The notes beneath the pieces are model-generated. The model worked only from the letters and a program-made list of their open reading frames with translations, was not told the DNA's origin and made no database searches. A stretch of DNA of 64,000 bases from Methylophilaceae bacterium (lineage in GTDB: Bacteria > Pseudomonadota > Gammaproteobacteria > Burkholderiales > Methylophilaceae): contig JAFMCB010000001.1 in NCBI GenBank assembly GCA_017858095.1, positions 62,001 through 126,000 of the forward strand. Direction: 5' to 3'. Positions 22,399 through 31,735 of this stretch are shown here, in pieces. The number at the start of each line of letters is the position of its first letter. Position 1 is the stretch's first letter. Both the position numbers and the translations under genes were made by a program.

Positions 22399-23679
22399 GT
22401 GGATCAACTAAAATTAACTGCATGTTCAAATTTCCATGGCAGTATAGAGCTGCCTGGTTCTAAAAGCATTACCAACCGAATTCTTTTACTTGCCAGCCTT
22501 GGCCAAGGAAATGTTCTCATCAAAAATTCATTACAATCAGATGATACTAATCATATGATCAAAGCTTTAGAAGAACTTGGTGTAAAAATTAAAAATCAAA
22601 CAGAGGGTATGGAGATTGAAGGTTTATGTGGAAAATTTCACACAAAAAAAGCTGATTTATTTTTAGGAAATGCTGGCACTGCTTTTAGGCCACTCACTGC
22701 TATTCTTTCAATAATGCAGGGACAATATATCCTTTCAGGAATTGATAGGATGCACGAGCGACCAATAAAAGATTTAGTTGATGCATTGTCTCAAATAGGA
22801 GCAAATATTAAATATCTCAAAAATGAAGGCTATCCTCCATTAGAGATTCATCCAGCAAATATTTCCTACAGATCACCTATCAATATTCGTGGTGATGTAT
22901 CAAGTCAATTCTTATCCGCATTGCTGATGGCATGCTCACTTTTAAAAGATGAAATTGTCATAAATATTAATGGTGATTTAATATCAAAACCATACATAGA
23001 TATTACGCTCAAGTTACTAAGAAAATTTGGTGTTAATTTCATTAATAAAGATTGGAAAGTATTTTCGCTGGTGCAGCCTGCAAATTTAAAAAATCCTAAC
23101 ATAATTGAAATTGAAGGTGATGCATCATCTGCTTCCTATTTTTTTGCAGCTGCTGCCATTGCCGGTAATGTTGAAGTGAAAGGCCTAAGCAAAGATAGCA
23201 TCCAAGGAGATATTGATTTTTTAAAAGTGCTTAAAAAAATGGGGGCTAATGTTAAATACAAAAAAAATTCAATAGTTGTAAGTCAAGCAGTCACTCTTAA
23301 AGGATTAACAGTTGACTGTAAAATGATTCCTGATGCTGCTATGACTTTGGCTACCTTAGCCCTTTTTGCTCAAGGGCCTACTGAATTATTAAATATTGGC
23401 AGTTGGCGTGTTAAGGAAACTGACAGAATACATGCTATGACAACAGAATTAAAAAAAATAGGTGCTGAGGTGGTTAATAATCTTGATAGTATTAAAATTT
23501 TTCCTCCACAAGAAATAAAAAATAATATTGCTATTGATACATATGATGATCATAGAATGGCTATGTGTTTTTCCTTAGTTTGTTTAGCAAACAAAAATAT
23601 ATACATTAATGACCCAAGTTGTGTAAATAAAACCTTTCCAAATTTCTTTCAAGAATTTACCCGCCTACTAAATGAATAA
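22399..23679 (+). CDS. aroA: 3-phosphoshikimate 1-carboxyvinyltransferase (EPSP synthase)
   Basis: Condenses shikimate 3-phosphate with phosphoenolpyruvate in the shikimate pathway. Motifs are LPGSKSITNR (about 18-27), LGNAGTAFRPL (about 94, the family LGNAGTAMR-like PEP site with Phe for Met), DRMHERPI, GDVSSQFLSALLMA and KETDRI in the C-terminal half. Length of 426 matches the family (E. coli 427). Start codon is GTG, 4 nt after tyrA. Ends with an 8-nt ATGAATAA overlap into cmk. A tyrA-aroA-cmk-rpsA-ihfB order is common in Betaproteobacteria. Confidence 0.96.
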   Translation: MDQLKLTACSNFHGSIELPGSKSITNRILLLASLGQGNVLIKNSLQSDDTNHMIKALEELGVKIKNQTEGMEIEGLCGKFHTKKADLFLGNAGTAFRPLTAILSIMQGQYILSGIDRMHERPIKDLVDALSQIGANIKYLKNEGYPPLEIHPANISYRSPINIRGDVSSQFLSALLMACSLLKDEIVININGDLISKPYIDITLKLLRKFGVNFINKDWKVFSLVQPANLKNPNIIEIEGDASSASYFFAAAAIAGNVEVKGLSKDSIQGDIDFLKVLKKMGANVKYKKNSIVVSQAVTLKGLTVDCKMIPDAAMTLATLALFAQGPTELLNIGSWRVKETDRIHAMTTELKKIGAEVVNNLDSIKIFPPQEIKNNIAIDTYDDHRMAMCFSLVCLANKNIYINDPSCVNKTFPNFFQEFTRLLNE

Positions 23680-24367
23680 TGAAAAAATTTATATCATTGC
23701 AATTGATGGGCCTGCTGGGTCTGGCAAGGGGACTGTAGCAAAAGAAATTAGTAAAAAATTACATTATCACTACCTAGATTCTGGCGCAATTTATCGAATT
23801 ATTGCTCTAGCTTGCTTAAAACAAGATATTAATTTCAAAGATAATCAAGAACTCATAAAGTTATTACAAAAAACATATATTTCTTTCAAGCAAGGTGATT
23901 CTTTTCTCGACAAGCAAAATGTTTCAAATGAAATTAGAGATGAGCAAGTTGGAAAGGTTGCTTCTCAAATTGCGCAAAACATTAATTTAAGAAATTCGAT
24001 TCTTAATTACCAAAGAAATTTTGCAAAATTTCCTGGCTTGGTTGCTGAAGGAAGAGATATGGCAACAGTAGTATTTCCTCAAGCACATTTAAAAATATAC
24101 CTTGATGCATCAGTAGCTGAACGCGCAAAAAGAAGATATAAACAGTTGATACTAAAAGGAATTAATGTTAATATCGGCACCCTTGCTTCAGAAATTATAG
24201 CAAGAGATAAGCAGGATATGGAAAGAGAACACTCTCCACTTGCTGTTGATAAGGATTCAATAGTTTTAAATACAGATAATCTAAGTATTGAGCAAACTGT
24301 AAATAAAATTTTAGACTATATCAATACTACAGGGGCTGATGGCACCAAACCGTCAGCAAAAAAATAA
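23672..24367 (+). CDS. cmk: Cytidylate kinase
   Basis: Phosphorylates CMP and dCMP using ATP. P-loop [15 protein letters not shown] lies at residues 12-26, the substrate-binding LDSGAIYR near 37, and [13 protein letters not shown] near 130 (normally EGRDIGTVVFP). R[12 protein letters not shown] is the lid region. The 231-residue protein has a short extra tail ([14 protein letters not shown]) whose codons form a hairpin just before rpsA. The gene overlaps aroA by 8 nt. Confidence 0.95.
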   Translation: MNNEKIYIIAIDGPAGSGKGTVAKEISKKLHYHYLDSGAIYRIIALACLKQDINFKDNQELIKLLQKTYISFKQGDSFLDKQNVSNEIRDEQVGKVASQIAQNINLRNSILNYQRNFAKFPGLVAEGRDMATVVFPQAHLKIYLDASVAERAKRRYKQLILKGINVNIGTLASEIIARDKQDMEREHSPLAVDKDSIVLNTDNLSIEQTVNKILDYINTTGADGTKPSAKK

Positions 24368-24387
24368 CTACCCCATCGCACGTTGGG
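24335..24387 (+). promoter_or_regulatory. Possible structured leader between cmk and rpsA
   Basis: A stem GCTGATGG/CCGTCAGC with a 7-nt loop lies in the last cmk codons (24335-24357). Just downstream CCCA (24372-24375) can pair with TGGG (24384-24387), or the CCCC can instead pair with the GGGG at 24332-24335. Mutually exclusive pairings before rpsA suggest an S1-type autoregulatory leader, but no known RNA family is matched. Confidence 0.25.
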
Positions 24388-24405
24388 ATTTTTAAGGTTT
24401 TATTA

Positions 24406-25899
24406 ATGGTAACCACAGATAAAGTACAAGTATCATCCGAGAATTTTGCAGCAATGTTTGAAGAAAGTATGGCACTTAAAGAAATGCGTCAAGGAGAAAT
24501 TATTACAGCAGAAGTTATTTCTGTAGATAGTGATTTTATTATTGTTAATGCAGGTTTAAAGTCAGAAAGTATTATTAAAACTGAAGAGTTTTTAAATGAT
24601 CAATCTGAAATAGAAGTTGCTGTTGGTGATCATGTAAAGGTTGCTATCGAGAAATTAGAAGATGGTTATGGATCCACTGTTCTTTCAAGAGATAAAGCAA
24701 AAAAAATGCAGGCTTGGATTGATCTTGAACAGGCAATGACAGATGGAACAATTATTAAGGGTTTTGTTAGTAGCCGCGTTAAAGGTGGCTTACGAGTAAC
24801 AGTAAATGGAATTACTGCATTCCTCCCAGGTTCTTTGGTTGACGTTAGACCCATTAAAGACACATCACCTTATGAAAATAAAGAGTGTGATTTCAAAGTA
24901 ATCAAAATAGATAAAAAAAGAAATAACGTTGTTGTATCAAGAAAAGCGGTTTTAGAAGAACAGTCTGGCACAGACACAGAAGCAATAATTGCATCACTTA
25001 CTGAGGGTGCAAAAGTTAAAGGTATTATTAAAAATATTACTGATTATGGTGCTTTTGTTGACCTTGGTGGGATTGATGGATTATTGCACATAACGGATTT
25101 AGCTTGGAAAAGAGTAAAACACCCATCAGAAATACTCAATATTGGCGATGAAATTGAAGCCAGTGTTCTTAAATTTGATCAAGAAAAAAATCGCGTATCA
25201 CTTGGTTTAAAACAACTGGATGATGACCCATGGGTTGGTTTAAGCCGTCGTTACCCTCTTAATTCAAAAGTATTTGGAAAAGTTTCAAATCTTACGGACT
25301 ATGGTGCTTTCATTGAAATTGAAACAGGCATTGAGGGATTGGTTCATGTATCTGAAATGGATTGGACAAATAAAAACATTCATCCAACAAAAGCTGTAAA
25401 TTTAGGTGATGAAGTTGAGGTAATGATTCTTGAAGTTGATGAAGATCGAAGAAGATTATCTCTCGGTATGAAACAATGTCAACCTAACCCTTGGCAAGAA
25501 TTTGCAGATACCCATAAGAAAGATGATAAAGTTTCTGGATCAATTAAATCAATAACTGACTTTGGAATTTTTGTTGGTTTAGATGGTGGAATTGATGGAC
25601 TAATTCATCTATCAGATATTTCCTGGACAGAATCAGGTGAAGATGCAGTTAAAAATTACAAAAAAAGTGATGAAGTTGAAGCGCTGATCATTTCAGTTGA
25701 TGTTGAAAAAGAAAGAATATCTTTAGGTATTAAGCAGTTAACAGAGGATCCGAATGTAGGTTCTGTCTCGACAAAAACTGAAGAAACCAAAGAGAAAAAA
25801 ACAGCTAAAAAGAAAACTGAAAAGAAAGAGGAAGTTGAGGGTGGAACCACTAATCTAGGGGCACTTTTAAAAGCAAAACTTGATGACAAAAATGACTAA
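24406..25899 (+). CDS. rpsA: 30S ribosomal protein S1 (five S1 domains)
   Basis: Binds mRNA at the 30S platform and unfolds initiation regions. Five OB-fold S1 repeats are visible, approximately at residues 28-95, 113-178, 199-267, 284-355 and 371-442, the last three carrying the G-x-FV/I-x-L and GL-H-SD-type signature. The E. coli protein has six over 557 residues. Here repeat five is followed directly by a Lys/Glu-rich tail ([18 protein letters not shown]) and a [11 protein letters not shown] end. The ATG at 24406 is preceded by AAGG. Its stop overlaps ihfB by 8 nt. Confidence 0.95.
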   Translation: MVTTDKVQVSSENFAAMFEESMALKEMRQGEIITAEVISVDSDFIIVNAGLKSESIIKTEEFLNDQSEIEVAVGDHVKVAIEKLEDGYGSTVLSRDKAKKMQAWIDLEQAMTDGTIIKGFVSSRVKGGLRVTVNGITAFLPGSLVDVRPIKDTSPYENKECDFKVIKIDKKRNNVVVSRKAVLEEQSGTDTEAIIASLTEGAKVKGIIKNITDYGAFVDLGGIDGLLHITDLAWKRVKHPSEILNIGDEIEASVLKFDQEKNRVSLGLKQLDDDPWVGLSRRYPLNSKVFGKVSNLTDYGAFIEIETGIEGLVHVSEMDWTNKNIHPTKAVNLGDEVEVMILEVDEDRRRLSLGMKQCQPNPWQEFADTHKKDDKVSGSIKSITDFGIFVGLDGGIDGLIHLSDISWTESGEDAVKNYKKSDEVEALIISVDVEKERISLGIKQLTEDPNVGSVSTKTEETKEKKTAKKKTEKKEEVEGGTTNLGALLKAKLDDKND

Positions 25900-26170
25900 A
25901 TCAAAACTTATAAATTCTTTGGCCAGTCGATTTGCGCAACTTGTTCATAAAGACGCTGAATTGTCGGTCAAAGCAATTTTAGATGCAATGAGTGATGCAT
26001 TAGTCAATAAGCAGAGAATTGAAATTCGAGGTTTTGGTAGTTTTAGCTTAAATTATCGCCCCCCTCGTGTTGGTAGAAATCCAAAGTCGGGTGATTCAGT
26101 AAATGTGCCAGAGAAATATGTACCACATTTCAAAGCTGGCAAAGAGCTTAAGTCAAGAGTTGATAAGTAA
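25892..26170 (+). CDS. ihfB: Integration host factor beta subunit
   Basis: One half of the IHF heterodimer that bends DNA about 160 degrees at specific sites. The protein from the ATG at 25892 has 92 residues beginning [11 protein letters not shown], which aligns with IhfB. The ORF track starts upstream at a TTG. The DNA-binding beta arm is intact: [27 protein letters not shown] (about 42-68), and [16 protein letters not shown] closes the protein. Translation is coupled to rpsA through ATGACTAA. A strong intrinsic terminator follows 17 nt after the stop. Confidence 0.95.
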   Translation: MTKSKLINSLASRFAQLVHKDAELSVKAILDAMSDALVNKQRIEIRGFGSFSLNYRPPRVGRNPKSGDSVNVPEKYVPHFKAGKELKSRVDK

Positions 26171-26186
26171 TAAAAGTATAAATAAC

Positions 26187-26220
26187 AAAGCATATCTTAA
26201 AAAAGATATGCTTTTTTTTT
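26187..26220 (+). terminator. Rho-independent terminator after ihfB
   Basis: A perfect 12-bp stem AAAGCATATCTT / AAGATATGCTTT with a 4-nt AAAA loop is followed by a run of T to 26220. It ends the tyrA-aroA-cmk-rpsA-ihfB unit and is the only clear intrinsic terminator I found in the window. Confidence 0.9.
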
Positions 26221-26241
26221 AAACTAAAGTAATCTTTAAAT

Positions 26242-27414
26242 ATGGTTGAATTTGAGTTTTGGTGGTTGCTTGTAATTCCATTTTTCTTTGGGCTTGGCTG
26301 GTTTGCAGCACGAATAGATATAAAACAAATAATTTCTGAGAATACTGATTTTCCTGTCGCCTATTTTAAGGGGTTACATTACCTCACAACAAATCAGTAC
26401 GAAAAAGCAACCGAAGCATTTAGTGATGCAGTTAAAATAAATAATAATTCAATAGAATTACACTTTGCATTAGGCAATCTTTTAAGAAGGACCGGGCAGA
26501 TTGATAAAGCAATTAATCTTCATAATGATATTCTAGAATCTAGGGAATTGACAGAGAGCCAAAGGGACTCAGTCAAAGCAGAATTGGCACAAGATTATTT
26601 CAAAGCTGGACTTTATGATCGCTCAGAAGAATTATTGTTAAATCTCAAAAAGAATAAATACTATCAATACAGCTTAGGCACACTATTACAAATCTACGAA
26701 AGGCAAAGGGATTGGCCTAAGGCGATTTCTACTGCTCTAGAATTAGAGAAAAATTCAGGGATATCTTTTAGGAAAAATATTAGCCACTTTAATTGTGAAA
26801 TTGCTACGGAGCATCTTTTAAATAATAGTTTTATGGAAGCAAAAGATGCCCTAGAAAATGCTCTTAATGAACACAAAAACTGTGTTCGCGCCAATATTCT
26901 CCTTGGGGATATTGCTAATAACCAAGGTAATTTTGAAGATGCAATTACGTTTTGGAAAAAAATTGAATACCAAAAACCAGAATATTTAGGATTAGTTGCC
27001 TCTAAGATTCTTAATACCCTTCAAAGACAAAACAAAATTAATGAAGGACTTTCACTAATATCAAGATATTTTGATATTTACAAATTAAAAACACTCCTGA
27101 ATATATTGTACGAAACTATTATTCTCAATGAAGGTGCGTTAGAGGCAGAAAAAATTGCTCGCAATGAATTAATACAACGCCCAAGTTTAGTTGCTCTTGA
27201 GCAATTATTCCAAGCAAAAGCAATGCGGAATTCAAATGAGCTTGAAAATATTGAACTGATTCAACAAACCTTAAAAAATGCTATTGGTAATAGAAAATTT
27301 TATGTATGCAATGAATGTGGTTTTAAAGCACGTCAATTTCACTGGCAATGTCCTGCATGTAATGCCTGGGAGTCACTTCCATCTGAACCTGTTGATATTA
27401 TTTTAGATGAATAA
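26242..27414 (+). CDS. lapB: Lipopolysaccharide assembly protein B (LapB/YciM)
   Basis: An inner-membrane-anchored regulator that promotes LpxC turnover by FtsH. The 390-residue protein has an N-terminal membrane helix (WWLLVIPFFFGLGWFAARID), tetratricopeptide repeats through about residue 340 and a C-terminal rubredoxin-type zinc site CNECGF...CPACNAWESL (about 354-378). In E. coli lapB is preceded by lapA; here the small lapA is absent and the ihfB terminator stands just in front. It overlaps pyrF by 8 nt, the lapB-pyrF order being conserved with E. coli. Confidence 0.93.
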   Translation: MVEFEFWWLLVIPFFFGLGWFAARIDIKQIISENTDFPVAYFKGLHYLTTNQYEKATEAFSDAVKINNNSIELHFALGNLLRRTGQIDKAINLHNDILESRELTESQRDSVKAELAQDYFKAGLYDRSEELLLNLKKNKYYQYSLGTLLQIYERQRDWPKAISTALELEKNSGISFRKNISHFNCEIATEHLLNNSFMEAKDALENALNEHKNCVRANILLGDIANNQGNFEDAITFWKKIEYQKPEYLGLVASKILNTLQRQNKINEGLSLISRYFDIYKLKTLLNILYETIILNEGALEAEKIARNELIQRPSLVALEQLFQAKAMRNSNELENIELIQQTLKNAIGNRKFYVCNECGFKARQFHWQCPACNAWESLPSEPVDIILDE

Positions 27415-28114
27415 ATTACTTAATCTCCCTAAAATCTTTGTTGCAATGGATTTTAACGACATTAATCTAGCAAAAGAATTTACAAAAAAAATTGACCCAA
27501 AGCTTTGTGGCCTCAAAATAGGAAAAGAATTATTCACATCGACAGGACCAGATTTAATTAAATGGTTTCATGAAAAAGGTTTTAAAACCTTTTTGGATTT
27601 AAAATTTCATGATATTCCAACCACAGTAAAAAAAGCTTGCATAAGTGCTGCAAAACTTGGTGTTGCCATCGTCAATGTTCATGCATTAGGTGGTGAAGAA
27701 ATGATGAGAAGCGCTAAAGAAGGGCTCAAAGAAATTAATAGTGATACATTGTTAATTGGCGTAACCATTCTAACGAGCCACGATGAAAACTCACTTCAGG
27801 CCATTGGTTTAAGTCGTGGTTTAAAAGATAGCGTAAAATCATTAGCCCAGCAGGCAGTAAACTGCGGCCTTGATGGTGTCGTATGTTCCGCGATGGATTT
27901 AGAGTTTGTTAAACCAATTTTGCCGAATAATTTTATCTTCATCACACCTGGAATTCGACTTCATCCCACAAATGATGACCAAAAAAGAATAATGACTCCT
28001 GCCCTAGCTATCAACGCAGGGGCAACCATATTGGTCATTGGAAGGCCAATAACGGAAGCTAAAGATCCAAATGAAATAATTAATCAAATTTATTCAAATT
28101 TAAACGCAAATTAA
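27407..28114 (+). CDS. pyrF: Orotidine 5'-phosphate decarboxylase
   Basis: The last step of de novo UMP synthesis. A TIM barrel of 235 residues with the catalytic DLKFHDIPTTVKKA (about 65-78) holding the Lys-Asp-Lys network, VNVHALGG near 90, and PGIRLHPTNDDQ (phosphate loop) near 185. The GATILVIGRPIT motif near the C-terminus is the second phosphate site. Coupled to lapB via ATGAATAA. The stop codon overlaps the convergent metG stop by 4 nt. Confidence 0.96.
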   Translation: MNKLLNLPKIFVAMDFNDINLAKEFTKKIDPKLCGLKIGKELFTSTGPDLIKWFHEKGFKTFLDLKFHDIPTTVKKACISAAKLGVAIVNVHALGGEEMMRSAKEGLKEINSDTLLIGVTILTSHDENSLQAIGLSRGLKDSVKSLAQQAVNCGLDGVVCSAMDLEFVKPILPNNFIFITPGIRLHPTNDDQKRIMTPALAINAGATILVIGRPITEAKDPNEIINQIYSNLNAN

Positions 28115-29766
28115 TTGAGATTAAGATTAATCATTGCATCAATATCTTTTTGCTCAATACGCGATAATAAATGTTCATATTTAGTAATTGTTTTTGCGGA
28201 TAATTCTACTTGATCAAAACTTTTAAAATTATCATTAAAAAAACTTTCAATTTTTATTACAAGACCGGGAAAAACTGGGGCTAAATATATTGAAATAAGC
28301 CTAAAAGCTTGCAAGGCAGTTGAGCATACTTCGTGGAGATCAGAATTCATTTGTTGTTGGGAGTCTTGCTTTGCTAAAATCCATGGCTCCCTTTTGTTCA
28401 CAAATTCATTTATTACCTCTACATGAGACATAACTAGCCTCGTCAACTTACTATATTGACGTGCGTCGTAAAGTGAAATAATTTCCTTTTTTAATGCAAC
28501 TAGATTATTGATATAGCTGATTGAGTCTTCATCAGTAAAATCATTTGCCTCAATTAAAATATTGTCAAAATATTTCACAATAAAACCCGAAGTACGACTC
28601 GCAATATTTATAAACTTGCCTACCAAATCGCTATTAACTTTAACAAGAAAATCATCGAGATTTAGATCAATATCTTCCATCGAATCATTTAATTTACTAA
28701 AAAAATAATACCTGAGCAAATCAGGGTTTTTTAAGGTATCGAGATAGCTACGGGCAGTAATAAAAGTACCACGTGACTTTGACATTTTTTCACCATTAAT
28801 TGTTAAAAAGCCATGCGCATATATTTTGTCTGGCAATCTAAAATCTGAATACTTAAGTGTTGCTGGCCAAAAGAGAGCATGAAAATATAAGATATCTTTG
28901 CCAATAAAGTGGACGAGTTCTGCATCGGAGTTAATATTCCAGTATTCATCAAAATTAACAGAGTTTTTTTGGCAGAAGTTCTTAAAACTTGCCATGTAGC
29001 CAATTGGCGCATCAAGCCACACATAAAAAAACTTACCAGGTGCATCAGGTATCTCAAAACCAAAATAAGGTGCATCTCTCGAAATATCCCAATCTGTCAG
29101 TCCTGCTTTAAACCATTCTTTTAATTTATTTGCCGCCTCTTGCTGAAGCGTTCCAGATTGTGTCCATTGTTCTAAAAAATCTGAGCATTCTGATAATTTA
29201 AAAAAATAATGATCAGTTTTTTTCTTAATTGGCTTTGATCCAGAAACAACCGAATATGCATCAATTAAATCCGTTGGGGTGTAGGTTGATCCACAAATCT
29301 CGCATGAATCACCATATTGATCTTTTGCTTTACATCTAGGGCAGCTGCCCTTAATAAAGCGATCAGGTAAAAACATATTTTTTTCTTCATCAAAGAACTG
29401 TTCAATTTGTTTTTTCTCAATTTTGTTATAGTTTTTTAATGTCAAATAAATTTGCTCTGATAACTCTTTATTCTCTTGAGAATTTGTTGTGTAGAAGTTA
29501 TTAAATCTAATATTGAAGTCAAGGAAATCAGCTGAATGCTCTTTATGAACCATATTTACAAGCTCATCTGGAGAAATATTCTCTTTTTCAGCACGAAGCA
29601 TAACAGGAGTTCCATGCGTGTCATCGGCGCAAATATAATACACATCATTATTGGCAAAACGTTGTGCACGAACCCAAATATCTGTTTGAATATATTCGAC
29701 TAGGTGACCAAGGTGTATACTTCCATTTGCATAAGGGAGTGCCGAAGTAACGAGAATTTTACGCAT
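28111..29766 (-). CDS. metG: Methionyl-tRNA synthetase (short form)
   Basis: A class I synthetase charging initiator and elongator tRNA-Met. It has HIGH variant GSIHLGHLVE (about 16), a zinc knuckle CPRCKAKDQYGDSCEIC (about 142) and the KMSKSRG signature (about 331). The product is 551 residues and ends after the anticodon-binding helical domain. The C-terminal Trbp111-like tRNA-binding domain of the approximately 680-residue E. coli type is missing. The track start is a TTG; the ATG at 29766 begins MRKILVTSALPYANG as is normal. Divergent from mrp, a common arrangement. Confidence 0.95.
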   Translation of the reverse strand: MRKILVTSALPYANGSIHLGHLVEYIQTDIWVRAQRFANNDVYYICADDTHGTPVMLRAEKENISPDELVNMVHKEHSADFLDFNIRFNNFYTTNSQENKELSEQIYLTLKNYNKIEKKQIEQFFDEEKNMFLPDRFIKGSCPRCKAKDQYGDSCEICGSTYTPTDLIDAYSVVSGSKPIKKKTDHYFFKLSECSDFLEQWTQSGTLQQEAANKLKEWFKAGLTDWDISRDAPYFGFEIPDAPGKFFYVWLDAPIGYMASFKNFCQKNSVNFDEYWNINSDAELVHFIGKDILYFHALFWPATLKYSDFRLPDKIYAHGFLTINGEKMSKSRGTFITARSYLDTLKNPDLLRYYFFSKLNDSMEDIDLNLDDFLVKVNSDLVGKFINIASRTSGFIVKYFDNILIEANDFTDEDSISYINNLVALKKEIISLYDARQYSKLTRLVMSHVEVINEFVNKREPWILAKQDSQQQMNSDLHEVCSTALQAFRLISIYLAPVFPGLVIKIESFFNDNFKSFDQVELSAKTITKYEHLLSRIEQKDIDAMINLNLN

Positions 29767-29867
29767 GAACAACTTGTCTGTATTGATTATCGAAGGCTCT
29801 CATTTTATCAAATCCTTTGTCGTATGGCTCGACATTATTTTATTATTTTTATGATTGCTTAAATTTT

Positions 29868-30944
29868 ATGGAAACACAAATCAAAGAATTTTTAATTAAA
29901 TTAAAACATCCAGCATTAAATGAAGAATTTATTAGTGAAAAATCAGTAAAAAAAATTAATGTTCATGAGGAATTAATTGAAATAGATTTAAAACTAGATT
30001 TTCATGACGATAAGAACAAGGATGAAATTAAAAATATCATCACAGAATATGTGAAAAATACATTTTCAAAAAAAACAAAAATTGAGATAGCAACAGAAAT
30101 TAAAAATCATAAAGTGCAATCAAATTTATCTCCGATGCAGGGTATTAAAAATATTATTGCTGTGGCCTCAGGTAAAGGGGGTGTGGGTAAATCTTCAGTT
30201 TCAGTTAATTTGGCCATCGCCTTATCAAAATTAGGCGCCTCAGTCGGCATCCTAGATGCTGATATATATGGGCCTAGTCAGCCAATGATGTTGGGTGTCA
30301 ACAAAAAACCAGATAGTAAAGATGGACGATCGATGGAGCCAATTGATATCAACGGTATTCAAGTTATGTCGATAGGATTTTTAGTAGATCAAGAAACACC
30401 TATGATTTGGCGTGGCCCTATGGTTACCGGCACTTTAGAGCAACTGTTAAAAGAAACCAATTGGAAAAATTTGGATTATTTAATTATTGATTTACCACCA
30501 GGCACAGGCGACATTCAATTAACACTTGCTCAAAAAATACCGTTGACTGGTGCAATTATTATCACAACACCTCAAGATATTGCCCTTCTTGATGCTAGAA
30601 GAGGTCTAAAAATGTTTGAAAAAGTAAGGGTGCCAATACTAGGAATTGTAGAAAATATGTCCACACATATATGTTCAAAGTGCGGTCATGAAGAACACAT
30701 ATTTGGACAAAACGGCGGCACAAAGATGGCGAAGGATTACAACATTGAGTTATTAGGCTCGCTACCGCTAGACATTGTAATTCGAGAAAAACTTGATAAT
30801 GGAAAAGCTTTTGAGCTTCATGAAGAACAAACTCAAATTGCAAAAAACTTTTATTCTATTGCTCTTAAAACAGCATTTAATATATCGAAACTTGGAGTTG
30901 ACTTACAAAGTAAATTCCCAAAAATAGTCATCGAAAAAAATTAA
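29868..30944 (+). CDS. mrp: Mrp/ApbC iron-sulfur cluster carrier ATPase
   Basis: A P-loop ATPase proposed to carry and insert Fe-S clusters. It has an N-terminal DUF59 (MIP18-like) domain, the deviant Walker A SGKGGVGKSSVSVNLAIAL (about 99), Walker B LDYLIIDLPPGTGD (about 202) and the C-terminal CSKCG cysteine pair (about 266) that bridges the dimer cluster. The track ORF begins upstream at 29817; the ATG at 29868 (METQIKEFL) fits known N-termini and gives 358 residues. Divergent from metG and convergent with pgl, overlapping its stop by 4 nt. Confidence 0.94.
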   Translation: METQIKEFLIKLKHPALNEEFISEKSVKKINVHEELIEIDLKLDFHDDKNKDEIKNIITEYVKNTFSKKTKIEIATEIKNHKVQSNLSPMQGIKNIIAVASGKGGVGKSSVSVNLAIALSKLGASVGILDADIYGPSQPMMLGVNKKPDSKDGRSMEPIDINGIQVMSIGFLVDQETPMIWRGPMVTGTLEQLLKETNWKNLDYLIIDLPPGTGDIQLTLAQKIPLTGAIIITTPQDIALLDARRGLKMFEKVRVPILGIVENMSTHICSKCGHEEHIFGQNGGTKMAKDYNIELLGSLPLDIVIREKLDNGKAFELHEEQTQIAKNFYSIALKTAFNISKLGVDLQSKFPKIVIEKN

Positions 30945-31618
30945 GTTAGATCAAATGAAAAAATTTTTATTTCATCTTCGGCGCATACTTTACTTGCAGG
31001 TAAATCTTTTTTTGCTAACCATTGATTGAAAGCGATTTGCTTGTTTTGTCCTGTAACTAAAAAAAATATTTTTTTAGTTTTACTAAGTCGTGATGGGGTC
31101 AAAGAAACTCTTTTAGTTGGTGGCTTTGGTGCATGATCGACTGGAACAACTGATTTATCATTATTCCAATGATGCCCTGGAAATAAGCTGGCGATATGCC
31201 CATCTTCACCAAACCCAAGTAAAACCAGATCAAATGAAGTAACAGAAGACAGCAGTTCGTCATATTTTTTTGCAGCTATCTCAGGACCTAACTCAGCCTG
31301 AATAATATGTTTTTGATTGCCAGGTATTGGCACTAAATTTAACCATGCTTCATCGGCCATTAAACTATTACGAGCAGGATTTTTTTCATCTAGACAACGC
31401 TCATCCCCAAAATAGATATGCCATTTACTCCAATCAGTTTGCTGATTTACTAATTTCTTAAAAATCCCTTTGGGCGTGTTTCCACCACACAAAACTATTG
31501 AAAAATTTTGTTTTAAAGCAATACTTTTGTTTGCACACTGCATAATTGCATTACAGGCATTATTTTCAAAAGCTTCAAGTGTTTCATGTTTTAAATGTTT
31601 AATTTGTTGTGGGTTCAT
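30941..31618 (-). CDS. pgl: 6-phosphogluconolactonase
   Basis: It hydrolyses 6-phosphogluconolactone made by Zwf. The 225-residue DevB-type protein has VLCGGNTPKGIFKKL (about 42-56), the IYFGDERC catalytic region (about 68) and LLGFGEDGHIASLFPGH (about 132-148). It lies just upstream of, and divergent to, gnd-zwf, so the three enzymes of the oxidative hexose-phosphate branch sit together. In methylotrophs using the RuMP cycle this branch oxidises formaldehyde-derived carbon to CO2. Not obviously coupled to its neighbours. Confidence 0.93.
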   Translation of the reverse strand: MNPQQIKHLKHETLEAFENNACNAIMQCANKSIALKQNFSIVLCGGNTPKGIFKKLVNQQTDWSKWHIYFGDERCLDEKNPARNSLMADEAWLNLVPIPGNQKHIIQAELGPEIAAKKYDELLSSVTSFDLVLLGFGEDGHIASLFPGHHWNNDKSVVPVDHAPKPPTKRVSLTPSRLSKTKKIFFLVTGQNKQIAFNQWLAKKDLPASKVCAEDEIKIFSFDLT

Positions 31619-31654
31619 TAATTATTATAAATGTGAAGTAATTTGGTTAGTATT

Positions 31655-31663
31655 TGTTATAAT
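31655..31663 (+). promoter_or_regulatory. Putative extended -10 promoter of gnd-zwf
   Basis: TGTTATAAT is a perfect extended -10 element, about 73 nt before the gnd ATG in the 117-bp pgl/gnd spacer. No good -35 is present, as expected of an extended -10 promoter. Confidence 0.4.
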
Positions 31664-31735
31664 TCGTGCTCAAATTTGCGTAAAAAATTTAATCCAAAAG
31701 ATTAACAAATTTTAGACTTTAACAAAAGGAAAAAA

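Noticed and set aside
24332-24360. GGGGCTGATG resembling the 5' end of tmRNA
   Set aside because: Only about eight bases match, the sequence is within cmk codons, and no tRNA-like domain or tag reading frame follows.
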